DNA from: CAVSXS01 sp963767715
GTDB lineage: Bacteria; Chloroflexota; Ktedonobacteria; Ktedonobacterales; Ktedonobacteraceae
Length of the DNA stretch: 64,000 bases
Direction of reading: 5' to 3'
Assembly (NCBI GenBank): GCA_963767715.1
Contig: CAVYFA010000013.1
Location: 1-64,000 of the forward strand
The notes below the pieces were generated by a model that saw nothing but the letters and a program-made list of their open reading frames with translations, did no database searches and was not told the DNA's origin. Every line of letters begins with the position of its first letter. Within the stretch, counting starts at the first letter, position 1. Made by a program: the position numbers and the translations under genes. Shown here piece by piece: positions 19,187 through 27,900 of the stretch.

Positions 19187-20341
19187 TTATTCGTCCAGCA
19201 GGAGGCTCTGGAGATTGGCGCTGTGAATAGAGGAGTCCTTCCAGTAGGCCAGGGCTTTCTCTGGCCGATTCATCGCTTCGTACACTTCTGCTATGCGGCC
19301 ATTGATCTCTTGCAGATTGGTGTGCGCCTGAGTCTTTTTGAACAGCTCTCTGGCTTTCTCATAATAGGCCAGGGCTTCTTCTAAGAGTGTGCATGCCTGC
19401 CGGCCTTCGTGCAGAGCTGCTTCACGCCATGCAACTTTCCCACTAATCATGTACATTACGCCGCAGATATGACGATCATTTTCAATTGCCTGGCATATGT
19501 CCCGCGCACGTTTGCAGTAGTCCCTTGCTTCCTCGAAACGGTTTTCTTCCAGGCGCAAATCGCCCATGGCAACAAAGTTAATCAACTGCATCCCGGCATG
19601 ATTGTCAATGGTAGCGATCGAGAGCGAATCCATGTAGTAGTCGGCGGAGGCGCGGTAGTCTCCCAACTGGAGGGCGACGCGGCCGAGCAGGTTCAACATG
19701 CGGCATTCGTGATAGCGGTTGCCCTTTTCCTGGTACATCTTGAGGGCCATCTTCCCGTAGTGATACGCCTCGCCGAAATGACCGGCCAGACGGTGCGCAT
19801 CCGCCAGGCCGTAATAGATGTGGGGCAAGTCATCCGTGAGCTTTTCCTTCATGCTGACCTGCACCGCTTTTTCGTAATTTTCTATTGCCGATGGGAAGAG
19901 ACCAAGCGGAATGCAGGTCATCGCAAAGCCGAGCAAGGCCTGTATCTGTACCCCCGGTAAGTGTACTCGCCGCATGTCCAGTACTTTCAAACACGCGGAG
20001 AAATAGTGAGCAGCATCCTCGTAGTAGGAGAAATTGACGGCGGCATTGCCCAGCCAGAGTAAGTAGATGGCGCGGCGTTCCCGCTCTTTCAAGCTGGCGG
20101 CATGCCAACTGGCCTCGATCTCTTCTGGATTGTAAAAGGGTGTGAGCAACTCGACGGCCTTATCCCACTGCTCATTGTGGGCAAAATACCACGCACGGGT
20201 AAAAATAATATCGCGCTCTTCTTTTGAGGAAGTCTCCGCTGAAAGACCGTCCAGGGTCTCGAGCGCCTCTTGTTCCTGCCCTTCTTCGATTTTCAAGCGG
20301 ATGCGCTTGAGATTTTGCTCAAGTAGTGATGTTCCTAGCAC
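19187..20341 (-). CDS. Tetratricopeptide-repeat protein (384 aa)
   Basis: An all-helical protein with at least six TPR-like units; examples are YYEDAAHYFSACLKVLD, IYYGLADAHRLAGHFGEAY, LLGRVALQLGDYRASADYY and YEKARELFKKTQAHTN. There is no signal peptide, enzyme domain or DNA-binding motif, so it is probably a cytosolic scaffold. The start is a GTG at 20341 with AGAGAGGGG 9 nt upstream. The first 40 residues (LLEQNLKRIRLKIEEGQEQE) form a helix. Its own promoter is visible just upstream. The partner is unknown. Confidence 0.75.
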   Translation of the reverse strand: MLGTSLLEQNLKRIRLKIEEGQEQEALETLDGLSAETSSKEERDIIFTRAWYFAHNEQWDKAVELLTPFYNPEEIEASWHAASLKERERRAIYLLWLGNAAVNFSYYEDAAHYFSACLKVLDMRRVHLPGVQIQALLGFAMTCIPLGLFPSAIENYEKAVQVSMKEKLTDDLPHIYYGLADAHRLAGHFGEAYHYGKMALKMYQEKGNRYHECRMLNLLGRVALQLGDYRASADYYMDSLSIATIDNHAGMQLINFVAMGDLRLEENRFEEARDYCKRARDICQAIENDRHICGVMYMISGKVAWREAALHEGRQACTLLEEALAYYEKARELFKKTQAHTNLQEINGRIAEVYEAMNRPEKALAYWKDSSIHSANLQSLLLDE

Positions 20342-20378
20342 GGCAAAAATCCCCTCTCTGTATGCTCGTCCTTTTAGA

Positions 20379-20387
20379 AGTATAGCA
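20379..20387 (-). promoter_or_regulatory. Extended -10 promoter of the TPR gene
   Basis: On the minus strand this reads TGC-TATACT, an extended -10 element about 35 nt before the GTG start of the TPR gene. No good -35 was found, as expected for extended -10 promoters. Confidence 0.5.
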
Positions 20388-20585
20388 CATTTTCTCGCTC
20401 ATAGATAGAATTTGTACATTGAATAGGAAAGATGGGGGTGGTTGAGCTGCAATAAATTGTGTGTAAGGAGGAACCAGGAAAGATAAAAACGGGATATCTA
20501 ATCTCTTCATCACCGCGCCCACAGAGTGAAGAAGCGATTCCCGTTGATTAGAGTATACCCTACATCAATATATTACACAAGATGC

Positions 20586-20614
20586 TTGCTAAGATCAGGC
20601 ATATGTGATACACT
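20586..20614 (+). promoter_or_regulatory. Promoter upstream of RNase J
   Basis: TTGCTA (20586-20591), a 17-nt spacer, and TACACT (20609-20614) preceded by TGA, forming an extended -10. Transcription from about 20621 would give a leader of roughly 200 nt before the TTG start. That leader contains a hairpin at 20654-20677 and the repeated element at 20731-20780. Confidence 0.5.
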
Positions 20615-20653
20615 GTTCAATGGCATAATAGGACGTATTTTTCAATGATTTTG

Positions 20654-20677
20654 ACTTCTGTAGATGAAGACAGAAGT
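20654..20677 (+). repeat. Hairpin in the RNase J leader
   Basis: ACTTCTGT (20654-20661) and ACAGAAGT (20670-20677) are perfect arms around an 8-nt loop. No T tract follows, so it is more likely a leader stem than a terminator. Apart from this, the promoters and the repeated element, the 480-nt stretch 20342-20821 holds nothing I recognise. Confidence 0.35.
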
Positions 20678-20730
20678 GGAGATATACCCAAAAAATGAAT
20701 ATTGTACTGAATAGTAACGCTACATACTAC

Positions 20731-20780
20731 TCCCGCGGCCGGCTGACATGCAGTCCGCTGGTGGTTGGGGCGGGCGGAAT
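20731..20780 (+). promoter_or_regulatory. Repeated leader element, copy A (before RNase J)
   Basis: Positions 20751-20780 match 22591-22620 at 25 of 30 bases: CAGTCYGCTGRTGGTT followed by two variable bases, then GGCGGKCGGAAT. Both copies are preceded by GCGGCC and both end 32-41 nt before a start codon, upstream of a GGAGG site. CCCGC (20732-20736) can pair with GCGGG (20770-20774). It may be a structured 5' UTR element or an autoregulatory RNase J site. Confidence 0.5.
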
Positions 20781-20821
20781 AAAATCACCCTGAAGGATGT
20801 AGTGAGGAGGATTGTTGTACT

Positions 20822-22483
20822 TTGACAACAGAAAATATTCGACTGATCCCGCTAGGAGGGCTGGGAGAAGTCGGGAAGAATATGATGGTCGTCGAATACG
20901 GGGACGACATCATTGTGATTGATTCGGGATTAATGTTTCCCGATGATGAAATGTTTGGCGTGGACCTGGTTATCCCCGACACGAGTTACTTGCACGATAA
21001 GAAGCAGCGCATACGCGGCATTTTTATTAGTCATGGACATGAAGATCATATTGGCAGCCTGCCCTACATCCTGCCAATGCTGGATTATCCTCCCATCTAT
21101 GCGACTCGTCTTACCCAGGGCCTGATCCAAGTGAAGCTCAAGGAGCATAAGCTGCTCGAGAAGGCGGTCATCAACGTGGTGACGCCGGGAGACCAGGTGG
21201 AGGCGGGCGAGTGCCTGGTGGAGATTGTGCGCGTGAATCACAGCGTTCCGGATGCCGTCGCGCTGGCGATTCATACCCCTATCGGCACCGTAGTTCACAC
21301 CGGGGATTATAAATTCGATCATACTCCAACCGACGGGCGACCGGCTGATTTTGGTACGCTGGCTCGCCTGGGCAACGAAGGTGTGCTGGTCATGATGGGC
21401 GATAGTACGCGCGTCGAGTCCCCCGGCTATACGCCGTCCGAGCGTGTCATCAACGATTCGTTCGACAAGCTTTTCGCCAACGCTCCCGGGCGTATCATCA
21501 TCGCTACCTTTGCTTCGCTTCTCTCGCGTGTGCAGCAGGTGATAAACACCGCCGAGCGCTACGAACGGGTAGTGGCGCTGGTTGGCCGCAGTATGGTGAA
21601 TAATGTGCAGATGGCGATAGAGCTGGGCTATCTGAAAATCCCTCAAGGCATGTTGATTCGTGCCGAGGATATCAACAAGTTCCCCGCGGAGCGCGTGGTC
21701 ATCATCTGCACCGGCAGCCAGGGAGAGCCAACTTCGGCCCTCACGCGCATCGCCAACCAGGATCACCGTCTTGTGCACATTCAGCCGAACGATACTGTTA
21801 TTCTTTCGGCGACTCCGGTGCCGGGCAACGAGAAGATGGTGAATCGCACCATCAACAACCTGTTCCGCCAGGGGGCGGAGGTCTACTATCAATCCATCGC
21901 CAACGTGCATGTCTCCGGTCATGCCGCCCAGGAAGAATTGAAGCTGATGCTGAACCTGCTGCGCCCCACCTTCTTCATGCCGATTCACGGCGAGTACCGC
22001 CAGCTTGTGCTACACGCGAAACTCGCCTACGGAGTGGGCATCCCCGAAGATCATATTGTCATCGGTGAGGACGGTGATATCGTGGAAGTGACCGAAGACT
22101 CTATCAAAGTGATCGATCATACCACCTGTGGCAATGTCTTCGTCGATGGATTGGGCGTCGGCGACATCGGGCAAGTTGTGCTGCGCGATCGCCAGGTTCT
22201 CGCCCAGGATGGCATCCTGATGGCCGTCCTGACCGTCGATAAAGAGACGGGCCAGCCGTTAGCCGGCCCTGATATCGTTTCGCGCGGCTTTGTCTATATG
22301 CGTGATGCTGAGGAACTGCTCGAAAGCGCCCGCGAGCGCATCCGCGAGTCGTTCGATGGACTGAACGGTCACGCCTCGGACTGGTCTTTTGTCAAAGACA
22401 AGATTCGCCACACGCTCAGCGAGTTCCTGTACGAGAAGACGCATCGCCGCCCGATGATCCTGCCTGTGGTGGTGGAGGTATAG
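20822..22483 (+). CDS. rnj: Ribonuclease J
   Basis: Metallo-beta-lactamase/beta-CASP ribonuclease with 5'-3' exo- and endonuclease activity in mRNA decay and rRNA maturation. Zn ligands are in FISHGHEDHIGSL, VHTGDYKFDHTP and MGDSTRVESPGYT; the beta-CASP part has ICTGSQGEPTSAL and PVPGNEKMVNRTINN, then VSGHAAQEELKLMLNLLRP and PIHGEYRQL. The C-terminal domain is present, so 553 aa is full length. The start is TTG at 20822, about 11 nt after GAGGAGG; no other in-frame start is close. The leader carries an element shared with ftsK. The next gene is ftsK. Confidence 0.95.
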   Translation: MTTENIRLIPLGGLGEVGKNMMVVEYGDDIIVIDSGLMFPDDEMFGVDLVIPDTSYLHDKKQRIRGIFISHGHEDHIGSLPYILPMLDYPPIYATRLTQGLIQVKLKEHKLLEKAVINVVTPGDQVEAGECLVEIVRVNHSVPDAVALAIHTPIGTVVHTGDYKFDHTPTDGRPADFGTLARLGNEGVLVMMGDSTRVESPGYTPSERVINDSFDKLFANAPGRIIIATFASLLSRVQQVINTAERYERVVALVGRSMVNNVQMAIELGYLKIPQGMLIRAEDINKFPAERVVIICTGSQGEPTSALTRIANQDHRLVHIQPNDTVILSATPVPGNEKMVNRTINNLFRQGAEVYYQSIANVHVSGHAAQEELKLMLNLLRPTFFMPIHGEYRQLVLHAKLAYGVGIPEDHIVIGEDGDIVEVTEDSIKVIDHTTCGNVFVDGLGVGDIGQVVLRDRQVLAQDGILMAVLTVDKETGQPLAGPDIVSRGFVYMRDAEELLESARERIRESFDGLNGHASDWSFVKDKIRHTLSEFLYEKTHRRPMILPVVVEV

Positions 22484-22496
22484 CAACTCGTCTGTG

Positions 22497-22526
22497 TTGA
22501 CTTCTCTGGAACATATGCGCTATCAT
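22497..22526 (+). promoter_or_regulatory. Promoter of ftsK
   Basis: TTGACT (22497-22502), an 18-nt spacer and TATCAT (22521-22526), starting 13 nt after the RNase J stop. The predicted leader is about 120 nt and contains copy B of the repeated element. Confidence 0.5.
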
Positions 22527-22553
22527 GTGTGTATCTTCATCACGGTTCTACCG

Positions 22554-22620
22554 TTCCGACCGGTTGAGCGCCGGGTACGCGGCCAGGATACAGTCTGCTG
22601 ATGGTTATGGCGGTCGGAAT
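22554..22620 (+). promoter_or_regulatory. Repeated leader element, copy B (before ftsK)
   Basis: The conserved block is 22591-22620 (CAGTCTGCTGATGGTT, then ATGGCGGTCGGAAT). TTCCGACCG (22554-22562) is a perfect complement of CGGTCGGAA (22611-22619), closing a 9-bp stem around a loop that holds the rest of the motif. The ribosome site GGAAGGAGGG follows 15 nt later, so folding could affect ftsK translation. A related stem, CCGACCGG/CCGGTCGG, recurs at 34615-34650. Confidence 0.5.
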
Positions 22621-22652
22621 CAGGGAACCTAGTCGGAAGGAGGGTACCCGGT

Positions 22653-25622
22653 ATGGCGGCCAGAGACCAGAGGAATGCGCATAATGAGCGCGCCGGGAGA
22701 GTTGATCGAGGGGTGCCTGCTGTAGAGGCGGGTTCAACGTCTCGCGTCAGCAAGGCGGCGGGGGGTGTTGGCTCTGAGAAGGTGAGCGTCGAGCAGCGTA
22801 CTGGCGCTCCTTCGTCTCCAGTCAAGCAGCGTGCGAGCGCCAAAGCCGGCTCTAGTAAAAATGGTGCGTCGTCCAGTCGCTCACAGAGATCGAAGCCGGG
22901 AGGTAAGAAGGCGGAGCCTGGTCGCGCCTCTGCTCGTCCTTCGCCTGCTGGTGGCTCTGCCTCCCCTCAACCGGCGGATTCGCGCTTGATTGCCGGTTTG
23001 CATAAGAAATGGCGATCGATGCAGCCGCACCACCAGCAGCGCGTCTACAGCCTTCTGCTGCTGGCGCTGTCGGTGTTGCTGCTGGGCGGGTTGACTTTCT
23101 GGCACAATGTACCCATGCTGAAACAGACCGGCAATTTATTTCACGTCCTTTTCGGCTGGTGCGCTTATCCCCTGGCGATCGGATTAATTCTCTTTTCCCT
23201 TGCTCTTTTCTTTGAAGGTCTGCGCAATGTGCAGTTTGTGCGCTGGTCGTTGGTGGTCGGCCTGCTGATCATGGCGCTGCTCGTAACGACCGAGAGCGCG
23301 CTCCTTTCCAGGTATTCGGGCGGTGCGGTCGGCGAACTTTTCTCGCGTCCTTTGCTTGGCTGGCCTGTTCAGGTACAGCATGTCCTGGTGATCGGCTTGC
23401 TTGCTCTGGCGGCGATCTTCACCTTCCACCTTAAGCTCTCACATTTCAGATCAGTAGCCGGCTTCTTTAAGAAGCTTTTGGCCGATCCGCGGCGCCTCTC
23501 CTCGCAAGACGCGACTCGTCCCTCTCCCTTTCTTGGCCAGCGCCCGCAGTACAGCCGCTATGCCGGTCTGATAGGCGGCCAGCCAGGTGCGTCCGGGCTT
23601 GTTGATGAGGATGGCGGTGTGTCGGAAATCGATTTTGAGGCGGACTTCGATGTTGACGATGACCCGCAGAACGATATCAACCTGCACCGGAAGCACATAG
23701 GCATTGTCCCGCGCGGCGCGCCTCCGGCTGAGCCGTTGGACCCCGATGAACACGCGTCAGCGGTGCGCGGTGCGCGCCAGCAGCAACTGCCATTTGATGA
23801 GGCGGGCAACCAGGGACAGCAGGGCACTAAGAAATACCCGGCGATGGAGCCGCTTATGCCCAATCCCTTGATGGGGAAACAGCCAAAGATCGTCACGCGC
23901 GCGGCAAAACAGGAGCTTGAGTCGTCCTGGGAGTTGCCCGAAACATCGCTATTGAATAATCCAGAGGATGTCAAAGTGCATGTCCTGGGTGACGATACAT
24001 CGTCGCTGGCGAAGATCATTCAGGAGACCCTGCGCAGTTTTCGCGTGGAAGCCGAGGTGCGGCCAGAGGATATCAGCATAGGTCCGACCGTCATCCGCTT
24101 TGGTATTCGCCCAACGGGAAAGCCTGCCATGAAGCCTGATGATAAGGGGCGCCTGGTGCCCGTCAAGGATGCTGCCGGCAACATTGTTTATGAGCAGCGC
24201 ACGCGCGTCAGCCGCATCATGGCCTTGCAGAACGACATCGCACTGGTGCTGGAGGTCAAATCGATCCGTATGGAAGCGCCTGTGCCGGGGCGTCCTTATG
24301 TTGGAGTGGAGATTCCGAACAAGAACAGCCGTCTCGTGACCCTGCGCGAAATACTTGATAGCAAAGAATATGCTGCGGCAAAGACGAAGTCCAGGCTGGC
24401 GATGGCTCTGGGTAAAGATGTAGCAGGCGCGGTGCGCGTCGGTGACCTGGCGCGTATGCCCCACCTGCTGATCGCGGGCGCGACCGGTGCGGGCAAGTCC
24501 GTCTGCCTCAACGCCTTTATTGGCAGCTTTCTGATGCAGGCCACGCCCGATGATGTGCGCGTCTTGATGATTGATCCCAAGATGGTCGAATTGAACATGT
24601 ATAACGGCATCCCTCACTTGCTCTCTCCGGTGGTAACGGAGGTCGATAAGGTAGTGGGGCTGCTCAAAATCGCTATAGCCGAGATGGAGAAGCGCTACCG
24701 GCTCTTCTCTCAACTGAGCGTACGCAACCTGGATGGCTATCGCAAGCTGCGGGCTGAACGCATGGCGCGCGGCGACAACACGTTGAAGAATCTCCCGGCC
24801 ATCGTCATCATCATCGACGAACTGGCCGATCTGATGATGGCTGCGCCGGAGGAGGTGGAAGGCCTGATCTGCCGCCTGGCGCAACTGGCGCGTGCGACCG
24901 GCATCCACCTGATTATCGCCACACAGCGTCCCTCGGTCGATGTCATCACCGGACTGATTAAGGCCAACATCCCGACGCGCATCTCGTTCATGGTCAGCTC
25001 GGCAGTAGATTCTCGTACCATCATCGACATGGGCGGCGCCGAACGCTTACTTGGCCGTGGCGATATGCTCTACCTGCCGGCTGACGCCGGTAAGCCCGAA
25101 CGCATCCAGGGCGCATTCGTGGCCGATGATGAGGCTGAACGGGTCGTGAACTTCTGGAAGCAGCAGGCCGCTGCGCACGCGGCGGCGTTGGTGTCCGGAA
25201 GCACTTCTCCGGCTCAAGGCCAGAACGCGCAGCCGCCGTTAGTCGAACCGGGCTGGGAGGTCAGCGAGCACCTCTCCGACGAATACGAGCTGGATGATGA
25301 ACTCTTCGAGCAGGCCGAGCAGGTCGTGCAGGAGTATGAGCGCGCCTCCATCTCGCTCTTGCAGCGCCGCCTGCGTATCGGCTACTCCCGCGCTGCTCGC
25401 CTGATCGACCTGTTGGAGGAACGCGGCGTGATCGGACGCATTGAACCAGGGGGCCGCGCTCGCGAAGTCTTCGATAAGCGCGGCAGCTACGGCACCGGCG
25501 GGAATGGCGAGGGCCGCTCTATGGCCGATGAAGCCGCCGATATCATCGCGGAAGAGCGAGCCAAAGAGGAGTTTTTGAAGAAGCAGGCGAACCGCAATAA
25601 CCAGCAAAATGACGATCATTAA
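22653..25622 (+). CDS. ftsK: DNA translocase FtsK/SpoIIIE
   Basis: Septum-anchored DNA pump that clears chromosome ends at division. A long, Ser/Ala/basic disordered N-terminus (about 1-125) precedes four membrane helices (about 135-270), then a linker to about 400. The motor domain has ATGAGKSVCLNAFIGSF (Walker A), VRVLMIDPKMVELNMY, IVIIIDELADLMM (Walker B) and HLIIATQRPSVDVITG. The gamma winged helix at about 890-950 (ISLLQRRLRIGYSRAARLI) binds KOPS-like sequences. At 989 aa it is full length. GGAAGGAGGG precedes the ATG at 22653. Confidence 0.95.
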   Translation: MAARDQRNAHNERAGRVDRGVPAVEAGSTSRVSKAAGGVGSEKVSVEQRTGAPSSPVKQRASAKAGSSKNGASSSRSQRSKPGGKKAEPGRASARPSPAGGSASPQPADSRLIAGLHKKWRSMQPHHQQRVYSLLLLALSVLLLGGLTFWHNVPMLKQTGNLFHVLFGWCAYPLAIGLILFSLALFFEGLRNVQFVRWSLVVGLLIMALLVTTESALLSRYSGGAVGELFSRPLLGWPVQVQHVLVIGLLALAAIFTFHLKLSHFRSVAGFFKKLLADPRRLSSQDATRPSPFLGQRPQYSRYAGLIGGQPGASGLVDEDGGVSEIDFEADFDVDDDPQNDINLHRKHIGIVPRGAPPAEPLDPDEHASAVRGARQQQLPFDEAGNQGQQGTKKYPAMEPLMPNPLMGKQPKIVTRAAKQELESSWELPETSLLNNPEDVKVHVLGDDTSSLAKIIQETLRSFRVEAEVRPEDISIGPTVIRFGIRPTGKPAMKPDDKGRLVPVKDAAGNIVYEQRTRVSRIMALQNDIALVLEVKSIRMEAPVPGRPYVGVEIPNKNSRLVTLREILDSKEYAAAKTKSRLAMALGKDVAGAVRVGDLARMPHLLIAGATGAGKSVCLNAFIGSFLMQATPDDVRVLMIDPKMVELNMYNGIPHLLSPVVTEVDKVVGLLKIAIAEMEKRYRLFSQLSVRNLDGYRKLRAERMARGDNTLKNLPAIVIIIDELADLMMAAPEEVEGLICRLAQLARATGIHLIIATQRPSVDVITGLIKANIPTRISFMVSSAVDSRTIIDMGGAERLLGRGDMLYLPADAGKPERIQGAFVADDEAERVVNFWKQQAAAHAAALVSGSTSPAQGQNAQPPLVEPGWEVSEHLSDEYELDDELFEQAEQVVQEYERASISLLQRRLRIGYSRAARLIDLLEERGVIGRIEPGGRAREVFDKRGSYGTGGNGEGRSMADEAADIIAEERAKEEFLKKQANRNNQQNDDH

Positions 25623-25626
25623 TATA

Positions 25627-25654
25627 TTGCGAGACGAGTACATTATGGTATACT
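25627..25654 (+). promoter_or_regulatory. Promoter of the Uma2 gene
   Basis: TTGCGA (25627-25632), a 16-nt spacer and TATACT (25649-25654) preceded by TGG, an extended -10. It begins 5 nt after the ftsK stop, so the Uma2 gene has its own promoter. Confidence 0.55.
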
Positions 25655-25693
25655 CCTGGGAGTATCGTTCCTTCGGCGAAAGGTATGGTTGAC

Positions 25694-26302
25694 ATGGCAA
25701 TGGCATCCGATAGACTGCCAACAGTCGTTCCGGCTGATTGGGTTCCAGGTCCGCAACAGGGGCAGTGGACCTATCAGAGCTATGCGCATCTTCCTGACGA
25801 TGGAAATCGATATGAGATTGTGAATGGGGTGCTGTTTATGTCGCCATCGCCCAATATTCCGCATCAAAGGGTTGCTGTTCGTTTCGTTCACTATCTTTCT
25901 ACTTATATAGAAGATGCAGGGCTGGGAATTGTCTTAGCGGCTCCCAGCGATGTGGAACTCTCCCCTAAGAACGTGTTGCAACCGGATGTGTTTGTCGTCT
26001 TAAATGCCGGGTTGAAGAAGGTGAAGGAATCGCACGTTATAGGCGCGCCTGACCTGGTGATTGAGATTGCCTCGCCCAGCACTGCTATCCATGATCGAAA
26101 TAGAAAATATCATCTCTATGCACAGGCCGGTGTGCCAGAGTATTGGATTGCCGAACCGGCCTCAAAAACCGTGGAGGTGCTGGTGTTAGAGTCCGGCGAA
26201 TATCGCTCTCTTGGTATTTTTCGCGGGAAAGCGAGCCTGCCTTCACAGGTCGTGCCCGACATCAAAGCGGTGCCTGTCGAGCGCTTCTTTGTTCAGGCCT
26301 AG
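25694..26302 (+). CDS. Uma2 family (DUF820) endonuclease-like protein
   Basis: A complete member (about 202 aa). Core motifs are NRYEIVNGVLFMSPSP, QPDVFVVL (metal-binding Asp) and DLVIEIASPSTAIHDRNRK (E-x-A/S plus Lys/Arg-rich end), with YAQAGVPEYWIAEP at the C-terminal strand; these fit the PD-(D/E)XK-like fold. The function of Uma2 proteins is unsettled; nuclease activity is inferred from fold. ATG at 25694 is preferred because AAAGG lies 10 nt upstream; an ATG at 25685 sits against that site. Its stop is 1 nt from the convergent trmD stop. A partial relative occurs at the window start. Confidence 0.88.
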   Translation: MAMASDRLPTVVPADWVPGPQQGQWTYQSYAHLPDDGNRYEIVNGVLFMSPSPNIPHQRVAVRFVHYLSTYIEDAGLGIVLAAPSDVELSPKNVLQPDVFVVLNAGLKKVKESHVIGAPDLVIEIASPSTAIHDRNRKYHLYAQAGVPEYWIAEPASKTVEVLVLESGEYRSLGIFRGKASLPSQVVPDIKAVPVERFFVQA

Positions 26303-26303
26303 C

Positions 26304-27029
26304 CTATTCTTCTTCGTCCAACTCCCGCAGCAGCTTTATGTCCTGTTTGCTACTCAAGTCAAGTTTCGCGAACAGGTCTGGGCGCCGCTCGCGTGTCCGG
26401 CGAAGCGATTCCTTACGCCGCCACTTCGCGATTTCAGCGTGGTTGCCGGAGAGCAGCACATCGGGGACGCGCCAGCCCCGGTAGTCAGGGGGGCGCGTAT
26501 AGTGGGGGTATTCGAGCAGGCCATTGCTGTGTGATTCTTCCAGAATGGATTCTTCTCCGCCCAGCACGCCAGGAAGCAGGCGGCTGACAGCATCCACTAC
26601 GACCATAGCGGCCAGTTCGCCGCCGGTCAGCACGTAGTCACCTATTGAGAGTTCCTCGGTGACAAGATGTTGCCGCACGCGCTCATCGATGCCCTCGTAA
26701 TGCCCGCAAATCAGTGTGAGGCGCGCCTCTTGCGAGAGTTCGCGGGCGATCTGCTGCGTGAAGAGCCGCCCCTGTGGAGAAAGCAGGATGATTGGCCCGC
26801 CCTGGTAGACAGCCTCGACCGAGGTAAAAAGAGGGTCTGGCTTCATGACCATGCCCGCGCCGCCTCCGTATGGATAATCATCGACGATGTGATGTTTATC
26901 GCTGGTGGCATCGCGAATATTGTGCAGCGCGATACTGAGCAGCCTTTGCTCTTGCGCGCGCTTGAGAATGCTTTCGCTCAGCGGCCCCTGGAACATGCCG
27001 GGGAAGAGCGTAAAAATATCGAAATGCAT
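26304..27029 (-). CDS. trmD: tRNA (guanine-N1)-methyltransferase TrmD
   Basis: Methylates G37 of tRNA using SAM to prevent frameshifting. It is a SPOUT knot protein: MHFDIFTLFPGMFQGPL at the N-terminus, VVDDYPYGGGAGMVMKP, LICGHYEGIDERVRQ and the knot SIGDYVLTGGELAAMVVVD with RLLPGVLG. The C-terminal RGWRVPDVLLSGNHAEI is also typical. The ATG at 27029 is chosen because it opens the conserved first strand; the frame continues to 27071. At 241 aa it is full length. It is not in the usual rpsP-rimM-trmD-rplS operon here. It converges with the Uma2 gene. Confidence 0.95.
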   Translation of the reverse strand: MHFDIFTLFPGMFQGPLSESILKRAQEQRLLSIALHNIRDATSDKHHIVDDYPYGGGAGMVMKPDPLFTSVEAVYQGGPIILLSPQGRLFTQQIARELSQEARLTLICGHYEGIDERVRQHLVTEELSIGDYVLTGGELAAMVVVDAVSRLLPGVLGGEESILEESHSNGLLEYPHYTRPPDYRGWRVPDVLLSGNHAEIAKWRRKESLRRTRERRPDLFAKLDLSSKQDIKLLRELDEEE

Positions 27030-27143
27030 GGCCCCGCTTTTTCGGACAATCGACAGTGACGCCCCTATCATATGCCTGTCGTGCTCCAGGTGTCAATGCG
27101 GCGTATTTGCTCATCCCTGGATGTGCTGATCAGGGGATAGAAG

Positions 27144-27180
27144 AGAGCCAGGACGACAATGCTGTTGCCCTGGCTCTTTT
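27144..27180. terminator. Hairpin downstream of the stress-like protein gene
   Basis: AGAGCCAGG (27144-27152) pairs with CCTGGCTCT (27169-27177), a perfect 9-bp stem with a 16-nt loop, followed on the plus strand by TTTT. It lies between trmD and the upstream minus-strand gene and most likely ends the latter's transcript, although the T tract favours the plus strand. Confidence 0.4.
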
Positions 27181-27205
27181 CCATTCCTCGATCAGCATTA
27201 CGTTA

Positions 27206-27730
27206 TCAATGTTTGAAGGTTGTGTCATCCATGACCTTCACTTCAGCGGGATGGCTCGCCGGTTTTGACTTTTCAAACAGGCTGTCGGGAGAAGTGGCAA
27301 TTGCCGGGCCCGTCGGAGCGTGATCGGCAATTGGTTCGTTCGTGTTGATGATGGAACCACGCACGAGCGCGGTGCCGGGGGGAAGATCGGAGTTATTCGC
27401 TCCACAACGTATTAAAACTTCTACGGCATCCTGTTCTTTCCCCATTGCCAGGACACGCACGAGGAAGCGCTGCGCGGCCTGTATCTGAGTGGAGTCATCT
27501 GATCCTTCTTCTTGCGGATGATACTCCGTCAACTGAGGTTCCTCATCGCCGATACCGGCCTGCTTGAGCGCTTCCATCGCCTGGTCGGCCTGTGCACGTT
27601 CTCTGAAGACGCCTACGATATACGAATAATCCGGGTTCTCGCTTGTTACCGCGTTCAAGGTTGTATCTGACTTCGGGGTCGTGTCCGTATTCTCAACTGT
27701 ATCCACGTTCGAATTTTCGGTCGGGTCCAT
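27206..27730 (-). CDS. Hypothetical protein with a YflT/general-stress-like segment
   Basis: An acidic, Thr/Asn-rich N-terminus (TENSNVDTVENTDTTPKSD) is followed by DYSYIVGVFRERAQADQAMEALKQAG, cut here into its recognisable feature: V-G-V-F-x-x-R/E-x-Q-A-x-x-A-x-x-x-L, as in general stress protein 17M/YflT-like domains. The tail is Pro/Ala/Asp-rich and probably disordered. There is no signal peptide. AAAGGAG lies 6 nt before the ATG. It is monocistronic, with a hairpin downstream. The function is unknown. Confidence 0.6.
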   Translation of the reverse strand: MDPTENSNVDTVENTDTTPKSDTTLNAVTSENPDYSYIVGVFRERAQADQAMEALKQAGIGDEEPQLTEYHPQEEGSDDSTQIQAAQRFLVRVLAMGKEQDAVEVLIRCGANNSDLPPGTALVRGSIINTNEPIADHAPTGPAIATSPDSLFEKSKPASHPAEVKVMDDTTFKH

Positions 27731-27831
27731 CGACTACTCCTTTCTCAATTGCTGATATTGCTACCACGCGTGAGCCTGCCCCTCGGTTTCATTAATTCGC
27801 GGACTCTGGGTCGTCGCCCCGGGTGGCTCTT

Positions 27832-27867
27832 TTGGGGATTAGACGGTGTGTGTTACAATAACACCGT
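27832..27867 (+). promoter_or_regulatory. Promoter with palindromic operator, kinase-regulator operon
   Basis: TTGGGG (27832-27837), a 16-nt spacer and TACAAT (27854-27859). The -10 lies inside the perfect palindrome GTGTTACAATAACAC (27850-27864), and an outer pair ACGGTGT/ACACCGT (27843-27849 and 27861-27867) shares its right arm. A protein bound here would block RNA polymerase, so this is a good repressor-site candidate, possibly for the response regulator of the same operon. Confidence 0.55.
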
Positions 27868-27900
27868 TGTTTACTACACAAGTGGGTTGAGGGAATCTCC

